Source of the DNA: Acanthosoma haemorrhoidale
Lineage: Eukaryota; Arthropoda; Insecta; Hemiptera; Acanthosomatidae
Direction of reading: 5' to 3'
Assembly (NCBI GenBank): GCA_930367205.1
Contig: OV884011.1
Location: forward strand, 144,829,937 to 144,893,936
DNA length: 64,000 bases
In this document: piece by piece, positions 10,401 through 25,300 of the stretch
Layout of the letters: every line of letters begins with the position of its first letter
Numbering within the stretch: position 1 is the stretch's first letter
Notes under the pieces: model-generated
What the model was told of the DNA's origin: nothing
Databases searched by the model: none
What the model saw: the letters and a program-made list of their open reading frames with translations, nothing else
Position numbers and translations under genes: made by a program

Positions 10401-11164
10401 TTATAATAAAAAAATAGCCATAGTAAAGACCTCAATCGTCCCGTATTCATGTACTAGTTGGGACAGGTTGTGTGGTGGTCTTAGTTACGGTCCGCAAATA
10501 TAGATGCCCAAACGCTTTTACGCCACATTCCCAGTGTAAAGTGTGTCTTCTCTAGTTATAGTATTCATTATCGGAGCGGCGTGTTGTGCAGATAAGTTCG
10601 GTTAGTTGAACATAAGAATCCAAATGCATTGCGTATGACTGTGTGACTTACTACTTGCCTATTTACGGTGTGAAAATCGGTTTCCATTCAATGTCGCTAC
10701 ATCTTATCAGGTATGTGAACATATTTATTTGGGTATTTCTAGTCTAGGTTTACAAAGTGAAATTAAATATGTGAGTTTTAACATGGATCATGCTAAAAGG
10801 TGTGTGTTGGAAATATGCTTACTCTCCATGTATGGTTGACAATTGCTGTAAATATGCAAATGTAATATATTAGTGATTTTCGCAGATGCATCTCTTCAGT
10901 TAACGGTGTGCGGTTATTTTTATTTTAAAAGTATATGAGCGGTTTTTTTTTTTTTTTTGAATATATTAAAATAGTTTACTAATTCATACTAACTTTAAAA
11001 TTCACGTAGCAATAATTTGTCGACTAAAAAAAAAATTGAGCAAATATTTGCTTATCTGCCTTCGAATCACAAGTATTAATAATTTGTTCGTTATTTACAA
11101 TTTTAAAACGTGTAGAATGTGGTCCATGGAAGTTTGCAAATGAAATTCATATTATTACTTATTT
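7444..11164 (+). repeat. Unit 3, full length (3721 bp)
   Basis: Shares T at unit position 897 (8340) with unit 2 but G at 2344 (9787) with unit 1, so it is a mosaic of its two neighbours. The T tract is an uninterrupted 16 T at 10943-10958. Confidence 0.95.
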
Positions 11165-14100
11165 GTATTCAAGATAATATTTGTCTAAAACTGCTGGAAC
11201 AAAGAAGGGAATATTTACATTCCAGGAGGGGATCTGTTGTATGATTAGCAGCAAAGCAGGCATTTTTTTAAAATTTCTGATTCCTGCTATGTCAAAATGT
11301 AATTAGTTTTCTTTGGTTTCCCTAGATAACCTTCATTTAGGAAACTCTTCAAATGATTGCTCCTAAACGTTGTATCCAATGTCTTGGCTATAGTATAATC
11401 CATGTTATTCTTGGCATGGTGGTGAATTTATTTTGGAGACTACCATAGTAGTTTCCTAAGTTGGTTTCTCCGGTGTCTATATTGGTCTGTTCTGTACACG
11501 GTTTTTGTCTTGTTGCGAGAAAATTCGATATTCTCTTCCATATGTAAACCGTATTTCTTTTAAGTGTGTTATTATTCGGAAAGGTTTATGTTTGTTATAT
11601 TTTGTGGGATATATTGATTTAGCCATATGGGCTATCGGTTATTTTTTCTAACATGAGTAACTAGCCTCCTAGTTTTTGTTGGGTTTTCCTGCCTGGCTTG
11701 TGTTTTATTGCTTTCTCATAGCGAGATGTTTCCCGAGAATAATGGCCTCAGGTATGTTAGGGATCTTTCACTTATAGCCCGACCGAGGTACAAAGACGAC
11801 CCCAAACATTTTTCTTATTTTGTACACACCATTGTTACTAGTTGGTTTATAGGAACAGGTGTTCCCAAGATTATTTTTTGCACTAAAATAAATAATTAAC
11901 TATAAGGAAACTGATACAGTTACTGTAGATTAGCTTTATCGGAGTGAAGGTGTGGGGTCAATTATATTAGGATCTACAAGTATAGATATAGGGATAACCA
12001 GAATTTAGCATAAATCGATTTAAATAATACCATTTAGGTTGGCTAACGCCCCTTTATAATAAATATCATAACTCACCAGTTTAATTGTAAATCCAGGATT
12101 TTAGTACAATCTTGATGAAGTCATGATGACTAACAAGAACCAGCTGAGAGATGGAAGATTCAAAATTTCCAAGACCTCAATAGATCAACCGCCCAAAGGA
12201 ATATTCTTCTTTCAGAACTCCGACCCTGTCTAGAGGAGGCAAATCGACGCACTGAAAGAAAACGGCCAAACTAGCGACTAAAGCAAATAAGAAGAAATGC
12301 AGCACCAAGACTTTAATGCCGACAGCTGAAATTCTCCGTAAATATGAAAATGTGTAATACTATAGTATATCAAGCCTGTAAGAAGTAAGATACTTTGTTA
12401 GCTTGTATCAATCAAATGTCTGTGTTGCATGGATTAATTTGTTATTAATATCCTGTGTCCAGCACCTGGTCCACTATCATGACTATGTCATGGTTTTGAG
12501 TATAACCTGGATGAAGTCATGCTGACTAGCCAGAACCAACCGAGACATTGAAAATTCAACATTTCTTTAGACCACAAAGGATCAAAAGCCGAAAGAAAGA
12601 TTTTTCTTTCAAAACCCCGGCCCGGTCTACAATAGGGAGAAACAATGCGCCGAAACTAAACATCCGAACTAGCGACTGAATCAAATTAGAAGATAAGAAA
12701 CATCAAGGCTATAAATCCGACAGCTGAAATTCTCCGTAAATAGGAAAATTTGTAATATTATCGCATATCAAGCCTGTTAGAAGTAAGATAATCTGTAAGC
12801 TTGTATTTATTGTATGACTGTGTGAATGCATTTATTTGTTATTAATATCCTGTGCCCAGGTTTTGGTCCGCTATCATGACTGCATCCAGGTTTCGAGTAC
12901 AATCTGGATAAAGTCATGGTGACTAGCCAGAAACAGCTGAGACATCAATTATTCAACATTTTCTGAAACACCGATGGATCAACAGTCCAAAGAAAAATTC
13001 TTCTTTCAGAACCCCGGCCTAGTCTAGAGGAGGGCAGAACGATGCACCGAAAGTAAAAGGCCGAACTACCGACTAAATCAAATTAGAAGAAAAGAAACAC
13101 CAAGGCTATAATGCCGACAGCTGAGATTCTCTGTAAATAAGAAAATTTGTAATAGTATAGCTTTTCACGACTTTTTGAAGTAACAGGCTTTGTAAGCTTG
13201 TCTTTAAACCATGAGTTAACCGTGTTGCATGCATTTATGTGTTATTTATATCCTGTGCTCAGGTCCTGGCACATTTCCAGGTTCTGGTCCGCCATCATGA
13301 CTGCATCCAGGTTTTGAGTACAATCTAGATGAAGTCATGATGACTAACCAGAACCAACTGAGACATCGAAGATTCAACATTCCCTGAGAACCTAATGGAT
13401 CAAAAGCCCTAGAAAAGTATATCCAAGGCTGCAAAGGTAACAGTTGGGATTTCCTTTAAATAAGATAGTTTTTATAGTAGTCATGATGTTCTTTGCAGGT
13501 CTTGTAGATGTAAGAGAATTTCTTAGCTTGTCTTTAACGTGTAATTTTACAGTTCTGCATGAATTTATTCGTGTTTTAGCGGCATATCCCGTGCTTTTTA
13601 AGTCTGTTAGAAGTATGAGAATTTGCCTTGGATGCCATTCATTTTTAGAGGTCTTTTTTCGTTTTTAATATTTAGCCTTTTGTAGTTACACGGGTAAATG
13701 GATTTCTTCTACTATCTGTGCTTAATTTCACCCTTAGGATAAATAGTTGAGGTGTGAAATATCGTTAAAACTCTCAAACCGGTTAAATAATCAGTTTCGA
13801 AGCACTGTGAATGTGATAAAAGTCAATTCATGAAAACGAAATATTTAAAAATGTTTTTCTGAAACACCAAAATTATGAAAATGTTCGTAAATATGTGGTA
13901 AATAATGGTAGATATATTTAAACCAAAAAAAATTAATTATTGTAATCCAAAATATTCCAGATGTTTATCTGGACACTCTAGTCTAGACGTCTGACCTTGC
14001 AATTTTTTCAAGAGAGTTGTATATCTGCATATTTTTAGACCTCAATCGTTTTTAATTATACAATTATAGATTCTCAATAGCTTTATTCTATTTCCTGTAG

Positions 14101-14886
14101 CTTGGCTACATTTTATACATGTTATAATAAAAAAATAGCCATAGTAAAGACCTCAATCGTCCCGTATTCATGTACTAGTTGGGACAGGTTGTGTGGTGGT
14201 CTTAGTTACGGTCCGCAAATATAGATGCCCAAACGCTTTTACGCCACATTCCCAGTGTAAAGTGTGTCTTCTCTAGTTATAGTATTCATTATCGGAGCGG
14301 CGTGTTGTGCAGATAAGTTCGGTTAGTTGAACATAAGAATCCAAATGCATTGCGTATGACTGTGTGACTTACTACTTGCCTATTTACGGTGTGAAAATCG
14401 GTTTCCATTCAATGTCGCTACATCTTATCAGGTAGGTGAACATATTTATTTGGGTATTTCTAGTCTAGGTTTACAAAGTGAAATTAAATATGTGAGTTTT
14501 AACATGGATCATGCTAAAAGGTGTGTGTTGGAAATATGCTTACTCTCCATGTATGGTTGACAATTGCTGTAAATATGCAAATGTAATATATTAGTGATTT
14601 TGTCAGATGCATCTCTTCAGTTAACGGTGTGCGGTTATTTTTATTTTAAAAGTATATGAGCGGTTTTTTTTTTTTTGTTTGAATATATTAAAATAGTTTA
14701 CTAATTCATACTAACTTTAAAATTCACGTAGCAATAATTTGTCGACTAAAAAAAAAATTGAGCAAATATTTGCTTATCTGCCTTCGAATCACAAGTATTA
14801 ATAATTTGTTCGTTATTTACAATTTTAAAACGTGTAGAATGTGGTCCATGGAAGTTTGCAAATGAAATTCATATTATTACTTATTT
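11165..14886 (+). repeat. Unit 4, full length (3722 bp)
   Basis: First unit with G at unit position 1755 (catggtgac), and T at 1708, shared otherwise only with units 13 and 15-18. Private changes: G at 14435 (ggtaggtg) and a two-base change at 14602-14603 (tttgtcag for tttcgcag). The T tract has 13 T. Confidence 0.95.
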
Positions 14887-17800
14887 GTATTCAAGATAAT
14901 ATTTGTCTAAAACTGCTGGAACAAAGAAGGGAATATTTACATTCCAGGAGGGGATCTGTTGTATGATTAGCAGCAAAGCAGGCATTTTTTTAAAATTTCT
15001 GATTCCTGCTATGTCAAAATGTAATTAGTTTTCTTTGGTTTCCCTAGATAACCTTCATTTAGGAAACTCTTCAAATGATTGCTCCTAAACGTTGTATCCA
15101 ATGTCTTGGCTATAGTATAATCCATGTTATTCTTGGCATGGTGGTGAATTTATTTTGGAGACTACCATAGTAGTTTCCTAAGTTGGTTTCTCCGGTGTCT
15201 ATATTGGTCTGTTCTGTACACGGTTTTTGTCTTGTTGCGAGAAAATTCGATATTCTCTTCCATATGTAAACCGTATTTCTTTTAAGTGTGTTATTATTCG
15301 GAAAGGTTTATGTTTGTTATATTTTGTGGGATATATTGATTTAGCCATATGGGCTATCGGTTATTTTTTCTAACATGAGTAACTAGCCTCCTAGTTTTTG
15401 TTGGGTTTTCCTGCCTGGCTTGTGTTTTATTGCTTTCTCATAGCGAGATGTTTCCCGAGAATAATGGCCTCAGGTATGTTAGGGATCTTTCACTTATAGC
15501 CCGACCGAGGTACAAAGACGACCCCAAACATTTTTCTTATTTTGTACACACCATTGTTACTAGTTGGTTTATAGGAACAGGTGTTCCCAAGATTATTTTT
15601 TGCACTAAAATAAATAATTAACTATAAGGAAACTGATACAGTTACTGTAGATTAGCTTTATCGGAGTGAAGGTGTGGGGTCAATTATATTAGGATCTACA
15701 AGTATAGATATAGGGATAACCAGAATTTAGCATAAATCGATTTAAATAATACCATTTAGGTTGGCTAACGCCCCTTTATAATAAATATCATAACTCACCA
15801 GTTTAATTGTAAATCCAGGATTTTAGTACAATCTTGATGAAGTCATGATGACTAACAAGAACCAGCTGAGAGATGGAAGATTCAAAATTTCCAAGACCTC
15901 AATAGATCAACCGCCCAAAGGAATATTCTTCTTTCAGAACTCCGACCCTGTCTAGAGGAGGCAAATCGACGCACTGAAAGAAAACGGCCAAACTAGCGAC
16001 TAAAGCAAATAAGAAGAAATGCAGCACCAAGACTTTAATGCCGACAGCTGAAATTCTCCGTAAATATGAAAATGTGTAATACTATAGTATATCAAGCCTG
16101 TAAGAAGTAAGATACTTTGTTAGCTTGTATCAATCAAATGTCTGTGTTGCATGGATTAATTTGTTATTAATATCCTGTGTCCAGCACCTGGTCCACTATC
16201 ATGACTATGTCATGGTTTTGAGTATAACCTGGATGAAGTCATGCTGACTAGCCAGAACCAACCGAGACATTGAAAATTCAACATTTCTTTAGACCACAAA
16301 GGATCAAAAGCCGAAAGAAAGATTTTTCTTTCAAAACCCCGGCCCGGTCTACAATAGGGAGAAACAATGCGCCGAAACTAAACATCCGAACTAGCGACTG
16401 AATCAAATTAGAAGATAAGAAACATCAAGGCTATAAATCCGACAGCTGAAATTCTCCGTAAATAGGAAAATTTGTAATATTATCGCATATCAAGCCTGTT
16501 AGAAGTAAGATAATCTGTAAGCTTGTATTTATTGTATGACTGTGTGAATGCATTTATTTGTTATTAATATCCTGTGCCCAGGTTTTGGTCCGCCATCATG
16601 ACTGCATCCAGGTTTCGAGTACAATCTGGATAAAGTCATGGTGACTAGCCAGAAACAGCTGAGACATCAATTATTCAACATTTTCTGAAACACCGATGGA
16701 TCAACAGTCCAAAGAAAAATTCTTCTTTCAGAACCCCGGCCTAGTCTAGAGGAGGGCAGAACGATGCACCGAAAGTAAAAGGCCGAACTACCGACTAAAT
16801 CAAATTAGAAGAAAAGAAACACCAAGGCTATAATGCCGACAGCTGAGATTCTCTGTAAATAAGAAAATTTGTAATAGTATAGCTTTTCACGACTTTTTGA
16901 AGTAACAGGCTTTGTAAGCTTGTCTTTAAACCATGAGTTAACCGTGTTGCATGCATTTATGTGTTATTTATATCCTGTGCTCAGGTCCTGGCACATTTCC
17001 AGGTTCTGGTCCGCCATCATGACTGCATCCAGGTTTTGAGTACAATCTAGATGAAGTCATGATGACTAACCAGAACCAACTGAGACATCGAAGATTCAAC
17101 ATTCCCTGAGAACCTAATGGATCAAAAGCCCTAGAAAAGTATATCCAAGGCTGCAAAGGTAACAGTTGGGATTTCCTTTAAATAAGATAGTTTTTATAGT
17201 AGTCATGATGTTCTTTGCAGGTCTTGTAGATGTAAGAGAATTTCTTAGCTTGTCTTTAACGTGTAATTTTACAGTTCTGCATGAATTTATTCGTGTTTTA
17301 GCGGCATATCCCGTGCTTTTTAAGTCTGTTAGAAGTATGAGAATTTGCCTTGGATGCCATTCATTTTTAGAGGTCTTTTTTCGTTTTTAATATTTAGCCT
17401 TTTGTAGTTACACGGGTAAATGGATTTCTTCTACTATCTGTGCTTAATTTCACCCTTAGGATAAATAGTTGAGGTGTGAAATATCGTTAAAACTCTCAAA
17501 CCGGTTAAATAATCAGTTTCGAAGCACTGTGAATGTGATAAAAGTCAATTCATGAAAACGAAATATTTAAAAATGTTTTTCTGAAACACCAAAATTATGA
17601 AAATGTTCGTAAATATGTGGTAAATAATGGTAGATATATTTAAACCAAAAAAAATTAATTATTGTAATCCAAAATATTCCAGATGTTTATCTGGACACTC
17701 TAGTCTAGACGTCTGACCTTGCAATTTTTTCAAGAGAGTTGTATATCTGCATATTTTTAGACCTCAATCGTTTTTAATTATACAATTATAGATTCTCAAT

Positions 17801-18607
17801 AGCTTTATTCTATTTCCTGTAGCTTGGCTACATTTTATACATGTTATAATAAAAAAATAGCCATAGTAAAGACCTCAATCGTCCCGTATTCATGTACTAG
17901 TTGGGACAGGTTGTGTGGTGGTCTTAGTTACGGTCCGCAAATATAGATGCCCAAACGCTTTTACGCCACATTCCCAGTGTAAAGTGTGTCTTCTCTAGTT
18001 ATAGTATTCATTATCGGAGCGGCGTGTTGTGCAGATAAGTTCGGTTAGTTGAACATAAGAATCCAAATGCATTGCGTATGACTGTGTGACTTACTACTTG
18101 CCTATTTACGGTGTGAAAATCGGTTTCCATTCAATGTCGCTACATCTTATCAGGTATGTGAACATATTTATTTGGGTATTTCTAGTCTAGGTTTACAAAG
18201 TGAAATTAAATATGTGAGTTTTAACATGGATCATGCTAAAAGGTGTGTGTTGGAAATATGCTTACTCTCCATGTATGGTTGACAATTGCTGTAAATATGC
18301 AAATGTAATATATTAGTGATTTTCGCAGATGCATCTCTTCAGTTAACGGTGTGCGGTTATTTTTATTTTAAAAGTATATGAGCGGTTTTTTTTTTTTGTT
18401 TGAATATATTAAAATAGTTTACTAATTCATACTAACTTTAAAATTCACGTAGCAATAATTTGTCGACTAAAAAAAAAATTGAGCAAATATTTGCTTATCT
18501 GCCTTCGAATCACAAGTATTAATAATTTGTTCGTTATTTACAATTTTAAAACGTGTAGAATGTGGTCCATGGAAGTTTGCAAATGAAATTCATATTATTA
18601 CTTATTT
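14887..18607 (+). repeat. Unit 5, full length (3721 bp)
   Basis: Carries G at unit position 1755 and C at 1708. I saw no private change. Very close to units 6 and 7. Confidence 0.95.
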
Positions 18608-21600
18608 GTATTCAAGATAATATTTGTCTAAAACTGCTGGAACAAAGAAGGGAATATTTACATTCCAGGAGGGGATCTGTTGTATGATTAGCAGCAAAGC
18701 AGGCATTTTTTTAAAATTTCTGATTCCTGCTATGTCAAAATGTAATTAGTTTTCTTTGGTTTCCCTAGATAACCTTCATTTAGGAAACTCTTCAAATGAT
18801 TGCTCCTAAACGTTGTATCCAATGTCTTGGCTATAGTATAATCCATGTTATTCTTGGCATGGTGGTGAATTTATTTTGGAGACTACCATAGTAGTTTCCT
18901 AAGTTGGTTTCTCCGGTGTCTATATTGGTCTGTTCTGTACACGGTTTTTGTCTTGTTGCGAGAAAATTCGATATTCTCTTCCATATGTAAACCGTATTTC
19001 TTTTAAGTGTGTTATTATTCGGAAAGGTTTATGTTTGTTATATTTTGTGGGATATATTGATTTAGCCATATGGGCTATCGGTTATTTTTTCTAACATGAG
19101 TAACTAGCCTCCTAGTTTTTGTTGGGTTTTCCTGCCTGGCTTGTGTTTTATTGCTTTCTCATAGCGAGATGTTTCCCGAGAATAATGGCCTCAGGTATGT
19201 TAGGGATCTTTCACTTATAGCCCGACCGAGGTACAAAGACGACCCCAAACATTTTTCTTATTTTGTACACACCATTGTTACTAGTTGGTTTATAGGAACA
19301 GGTGTTCCCAAGATTATTTTTTGCACTAAAATAAATAATTAACTATAAGGAAACTGATACAGTTACTGTAGATTAGCTTTATCGGAGTGAAGGTGTGGGG
19401 TCAATTATATTAGGATCTACAAGTATAGATATAGGGATAACCAGAATTTAGCATAAATCGATTTAAATAATACCATTTAGGTTGGCTAACGCCCCTTTAT
19501 AATAAATATCATAACTCACCAGTTTAATTGTAAATCCAGGATTTTAGTACAATCTTGATGAAGTCATGATGACTAACAAGAACCAGCTGAGAGATGGAAG
19601 ATTCAAAATTTCCAAGACCTCAATAGATCAACCGCCCAAAGGAATATTCTTCTTTCAGAACTCCGACCCTGTCTAGAGGAGGCAAATCGACGCACTGAAA
19701 GAAAACGGCCAAACTAGCGACTAAAGCAAATAAGAAGAAATGCAGCACCAAGACTTTAATGCCGACAGCTGAAATTCTCCGTAAATATGAAAATGTGTAA
19801 TACTATAGTATATCAAGCCTGTAAGAAGTAAGATACTTTGTTAGCTTGTATCAATCAAATGTCTGTGTTGCATGGATTAATTTGTTATTAATATCCTGTG
19901 TCCAGCACCTGGTCCACTATCATGACTATGTCATGGTTTTGAGTATAACCTGGATGAAGTCATGCTGACTAGCCAGAACCAACCGAGACATTGAAAATTC
20001 AACATTTCTTTAGACCACAAAGGATCAAAAGCCGAAAGAAAGATTTTTCTTTCAAAACCCCGGCCCGGTCTACAATAGGGAGAAACAATGCGCCGAAACT
20101 AAACATCCGAACTAGCGACTGAATCAAATTAGAAGATAAGAAACATCAAGGCTATAAATCCGACAGCTGAAATTCTCCGTAAATAGGAAAATTTGTAATA
20201 TTATCGCATATCAAGCCTGTTAGAAGTAAGATAATCTGTAAGCTTGTATTTATTGTATGACTGTGTGAATGCATTTATTTGTTATTAATATCCTGTGCCC
20301 AGGTTTTGGTCCGCCATCATGACTGCATCCAGGTTTCGAGTACAATCTGGATAAAGTCATGGTGACTAGCCAGAAACAGCTGAGACATCAATTATTCAAC
20401 ATTTTCTGAAACACCGATGGATCAACAGTCCAAAGAAAAATTCTTCTTTCAGAACCCCGGCCTAGTCTAGAGGAGGGCAGAACGATGCACCGAAAGTAAA
20501 AGGCCGAACTACCGACTAAATCAAATTAGAAGAAAAGAAACACCAAGGCTATAATGCCGACAGCTGAGATTCTCTGTAAATAAGAAAATTTGTAATAGTA
20601 TAGCTTTTCACGACTTTTTGAAGTAACAGGCTTTGTAAGCTTGTCTTTAAACCATGAGTTAACCGTGTTGCATGCATTTATGTGTTATTTATATCCTGTG
20701 CTCAGGTCCTGGCACATTTCCAGGTTCTGGTCCGCCATCATGACTGCATCCAGGTTTTGAGTACAATCTAGATGAAGTCATGATGACTAACCAGAACCAA
20801 CTGAGACATCGAAGATTCAACATTCCCTGAGAACCTAATGGATCAAAAGCCCTAGAAAAGTATATCCAAGGCTGCAAAGGTAACAGTTGGGATTTCCTTT
20901 AAATAAGATAGTTTTTATAGTAGTCATGATGTTCTTTGCAGGTCTTGTAGATGTAAGAGAATTTCTTAGCTTGTCTTTAACGTGTAATTTTACAGTTCTG
21001 CATGAATTTATTCGTGTTTTAGCGGCATATCCCGTGCTTTTTAAGTCTGTTAGAAGTATGAGAATTTGCCTTGGATGCCATTCATTTTTAGAGGTCTTTT
21101 TTCGTTTTTAATATTTAGCCTTTTGTAGTTACACGGGTAAATGGATTTCTTCTACTATCTGTGCTTAATTTCACCCTTAGGATAAATAGTTGAGGTGTGA
21201 AATATCGTTAAAACTCTCAAACCGGTTAAATAATCAGTTTCGAAGCACTGTGAATGTGATAAAAGTCAATTCATGAAAACGAAATATTTAAAAATGTTTT
21301 TCTGAAACACCAAAATTATGAAAATGTTCGTAAATATGTGGTAAATAATGGTAGATATATTTAAACCAAAAAAAATTAATTATTGTAATCCAAAATATTC
21401 CAGATGTTTATCTGGACACTCTAGTCTAGACGTCTGACCTTGCAATTTTTTCAAGAGAGTTGTATATCTGCATATTTTTAGACCTCAATCGTTTTTAATT
21501 ATACAATTATAGATTCTCAATAGCTTTATTCTATTTCCTGTAGCTTGGCTACATTTTATACATGTTATAATAAAAAAATAGCCATAGTAAAGACCTCAAT

Positions 21601-22328
21601 CGTCCCGTATTCATGTACTAGTTGGGACAGGTTGTGTGGTGGTCTTAGTTACGGTCCGCAAATATAGATGCCCAAACGCTTTTACGCCACATTCCCAGTG
21701 TAAAGTGTGTCTTCTCTAGTTATAGTATTCATTATCGGAGCGGCGTGTTGTGCAGATAAGTTCGGTTAGTTGAACATAAGAATCCAAATGCATTGCGTAT
21801 GACTGTGTGACTTACTACTTGCCTATTTACGGTGTGAAAATCGGTTTCCATTCAATGTCGCTACATCTTATCAGGTATGTGAACATATTTATTTGGGTAT
21901 TTCTAGTCTAGGTTTACAAAGTGAAATTAAATATGTGAGTTTTAACATGGATCATGCTAAAAGGTGTGTGTTGGAAATATGCTTACTCTCCATGTATGGT
22001 TGACAATTGCTGTAAATATGCAAATGTAATATATTAGTGATTTTCGCAGATGCATCTCTTCAGTTAACGGTGTGCGGTTATTTTTATTTTAAAAGTATAT
22101 GAGCGGTTTTTTTTTTTTTTTTGAATATATTAAAATAGTTTACTAATTCATACTAACTTTAAAATTCACGTAGCAATAATTTGTCGACTAAAAAAAAAAT
22201 TGAGCAAATATTTGCTTATCTGCCTTCGAATCACAAGTATTAATAATTTGTTCGTTATTTACAATTTTAAAACGTGTAGAATGTGGTCCATGGAAGTTTG
22301 CAAATGAAATTCATATTATTACTTATTT
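18608..22328 (+). repeat. Unit 6, full length (3721 bp)
   Basis: Like unit 5 except for an uninterrupted 16-T tract at 22107-22122, as in units 3 and 8. Confidence 0.95.
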
Positions 22329-25300
22329 GTATTCAAGATAATATTTGTCTAAAACTGCTGGAACAAAGAAGGGAATATTTACATTCCAGGAGGGGATCTG
22401 TTGTATGATTAGCAGCAAAGCAGGCATTTTTTTAAAATTTCTGATTCCTGCTATGTCAAAATGTAATTAGTTTTCTTTGGTTTCCCTAGATAACCTTCAT
22501 TTAGGAAACTCTTCAAATGATTGCTCCTAAACGTTGTATCCAATGTCTTGGCTATAGTATAATCCATGTTATTCTTGGCATGGTGGTGAATTTATTTTGG
22601 AGACTACCATAGTAGTTTCCTAAGTTGGTTTCTCCGGTGTCTATATTGGTCTGTTCTGTACACGGTTTTTGTCTTGTTGCGAGAAAATTCGATATTCTCT
22701 TCCATATGTAAACCGTATTTCTTTTAAGTGTGTTATTATTCGGAAAGGTTTATGTTTGTTATATTTTGTGGGATATATTGATTTAGCCATATGGGCTATC
22801 GGTTATTTTTTCTAACATGAGTAACTAGCCTCCTAGTTTTTGTTGGGTTTTCCTGCCTGGCTTGTGTTTTATTGCTTTCTCATAGCGAGATGTTTCCCGA
22901 GAATAATGGCCTCAGGTATGTTAGGGATCTTTCACTTATAGCCCGACCGAGGTACAAAGACGACCCCAAACATTTTTCTTATTTTGTACACACCATTGTT
23001 ACTAGTTGGTTTATAGGAACAGGTGTTCCCAAGATTATTTTTTGCACTAAAATAAATAATTAACTATAAGGAAACTGATACAGTTACTGTAGATTAGCTT
23101 TATCGGAGTGAAGGTGTGGGGTCAATTATATTAGGATCTACAAGTATAGATATAGGGATAACCAGAATTTAGCATAAATCGATTTAAATAATACCATTTA
23201 GGTTGGCTAACGCCCCTTTATAATAAATATCATAACTCACCAGTTTAATTGTAAATCCAGGATTTTAGTACAATCTTGATGAAGTCATGATGACTAACAA
23301 GAACCAGCTGAGAGATGGAAGATTCAAAATTTCCAAGACCTCAATAGATCAACCGCCCAAAGGAATATTCTTCTTTCAGAACTCCGACCCTGTCTAGAGG
23401 AGGCAAATCGACGCACTGAAAGAAAACGGCCAAACTAGCGACTAAAGCAAATAAGAAGAAATGCAGCACCAAGACTTTAATGCCGACAGCTGAAATTCTC
23501 CGTAAATATGAAAATGTGTAATACTATAGTATATCAAGCCTGTAAGAAGTAAGATACTTTGTTAGCTTGTATCAATCAAATGTCTGTGTTGCATGGATTA
23601 ATTTTTTATTAATATCCTGTGTCCAGCACCTGGTCCACTATCATGACTATGTCATGGTTTTGAGTATAACCTGGATGAAGTCATGCTGACTAGCCAGAAC
23701 CAACCGAGACATTGAAAATTCAACATTTCTTTAGACCACAAAGGATCAAAAGCCGAAAGAAAGATTTTTCTTTCAAAACCCCGGCCCGGTCTACAATAGG
23801 GAGAAACAATGCGCCGAAACTAAACATCCGAACTAGCGACTGAATCAAATTAGAAGATAAGAAACATCAAGGCTATAAATCCGACAGCTGAAATTCTCCG
23901 TAAATAGGAAAATTTGTAATATTATCGCATATCAAGCCTGTTAGAAGTAAGATAATCTGTAAGCTTGTATTTATTGTATGACTGTGTGAATGCATTTATT
24001 TGTTATTAATATCCTGTGCCCAGGTTTTGGTCCGCCATCATGACTGCATCCAGGTTTCGAGTACAATCTGGATAAAGTCATGGTGACTAGCCAGAAACAG
24101 CTGAGACATCAATTATTCAACATTTTCTGAAACACCGATGGATCAACAGTCCAAAGAAAAATTCTTCTTTCAGAACCCCGGCCTAGTCTAGAGGAGGGCA
24201 GAACGATGCACCGAAAGTAAAAGGCCGAACTACCGACTAAATCAAATTAGAAGAAAAGAAACACCAAGGCTATAATGCCGACAGCTGAGATTCTCTGTAA
24301 ATAAGAAAATTTGTAATAGTATAGCTTTTCACGACTTTTTGAAGTAACAGGCTTTGTAAGCTTGTCTTTAAACCATGAGTTAACCGTGTTGCATGCATTT
24401 ATGTGTTATTTATATCCTGTGCTCAGGTCCTGGCACATTTCCAGGTTCTGGTCCGCCATCATGACTGCATCCAGGTTTTGAGTACAATCTAGATGAAGTC
24501 ATGATGACTAACCAGAACCAACTGAGACATCGAAGATTCAACATTCCCTGAGAACCTAATGGATCAAAAGCCCTAGAAAAGTATATCCAAGGCTGCAAAG
24601 GTAACAGTTGGGATTTCCTTTAAATAAGATAGTTTTTATAGTAGTCATGATGTTCTTTGCAGGTCTTGTAGATGTAAGAGAATTTCTTAGCTTGTCTTTA
24701 ACGTGTAATTTTACAGTTCTGCATGAATTTATTCGTGTTTTAGCGGCATATCCCGTGCTTTTTAAGTCTGTTAGAAGTATGAGAATTTGCCTTGGATGCC
24801 ATTCATTTTTAGAGGTCTTTTTTCGTTTTTAATATTTAGCCTTTTGTAGTTACACGGGTAAATGGATTTCTTCTACTATCTGTGCTTAATTTCACCCTTA
24901 GGATAAATAGTTGAGGTGTGAAATATCGTTAAAACTCTCAAACCGGTTAAATAATCAGTTTCGAAGCACTGTGAATGTGATAAAAGTCAATTCATGAAAA
25001 CGAAATATTTAAAAATGTTTTTCTGAAACACCAAAATTATGAAAATGTTCGTAAATATGTGGTAAATAATGGTAGATATATTTAAACCAAAAAAAATTAA
25101 TTATTGTAATCCAAAATATTCCAGATGTTTATCTGGACACTCTAGTCTAGACGTCTGACCTTGCAATTTTTTCAAGAGAGTTGTATATCTGCATATTTTT
25201 AGACCTCAATCGTTTTTAATTATACAATTATAGATTCTCAATAGCTTTATTCTATTTCCTGTAGCTTGGCTACATTTTATACATGTTATAATAAAAAAAT

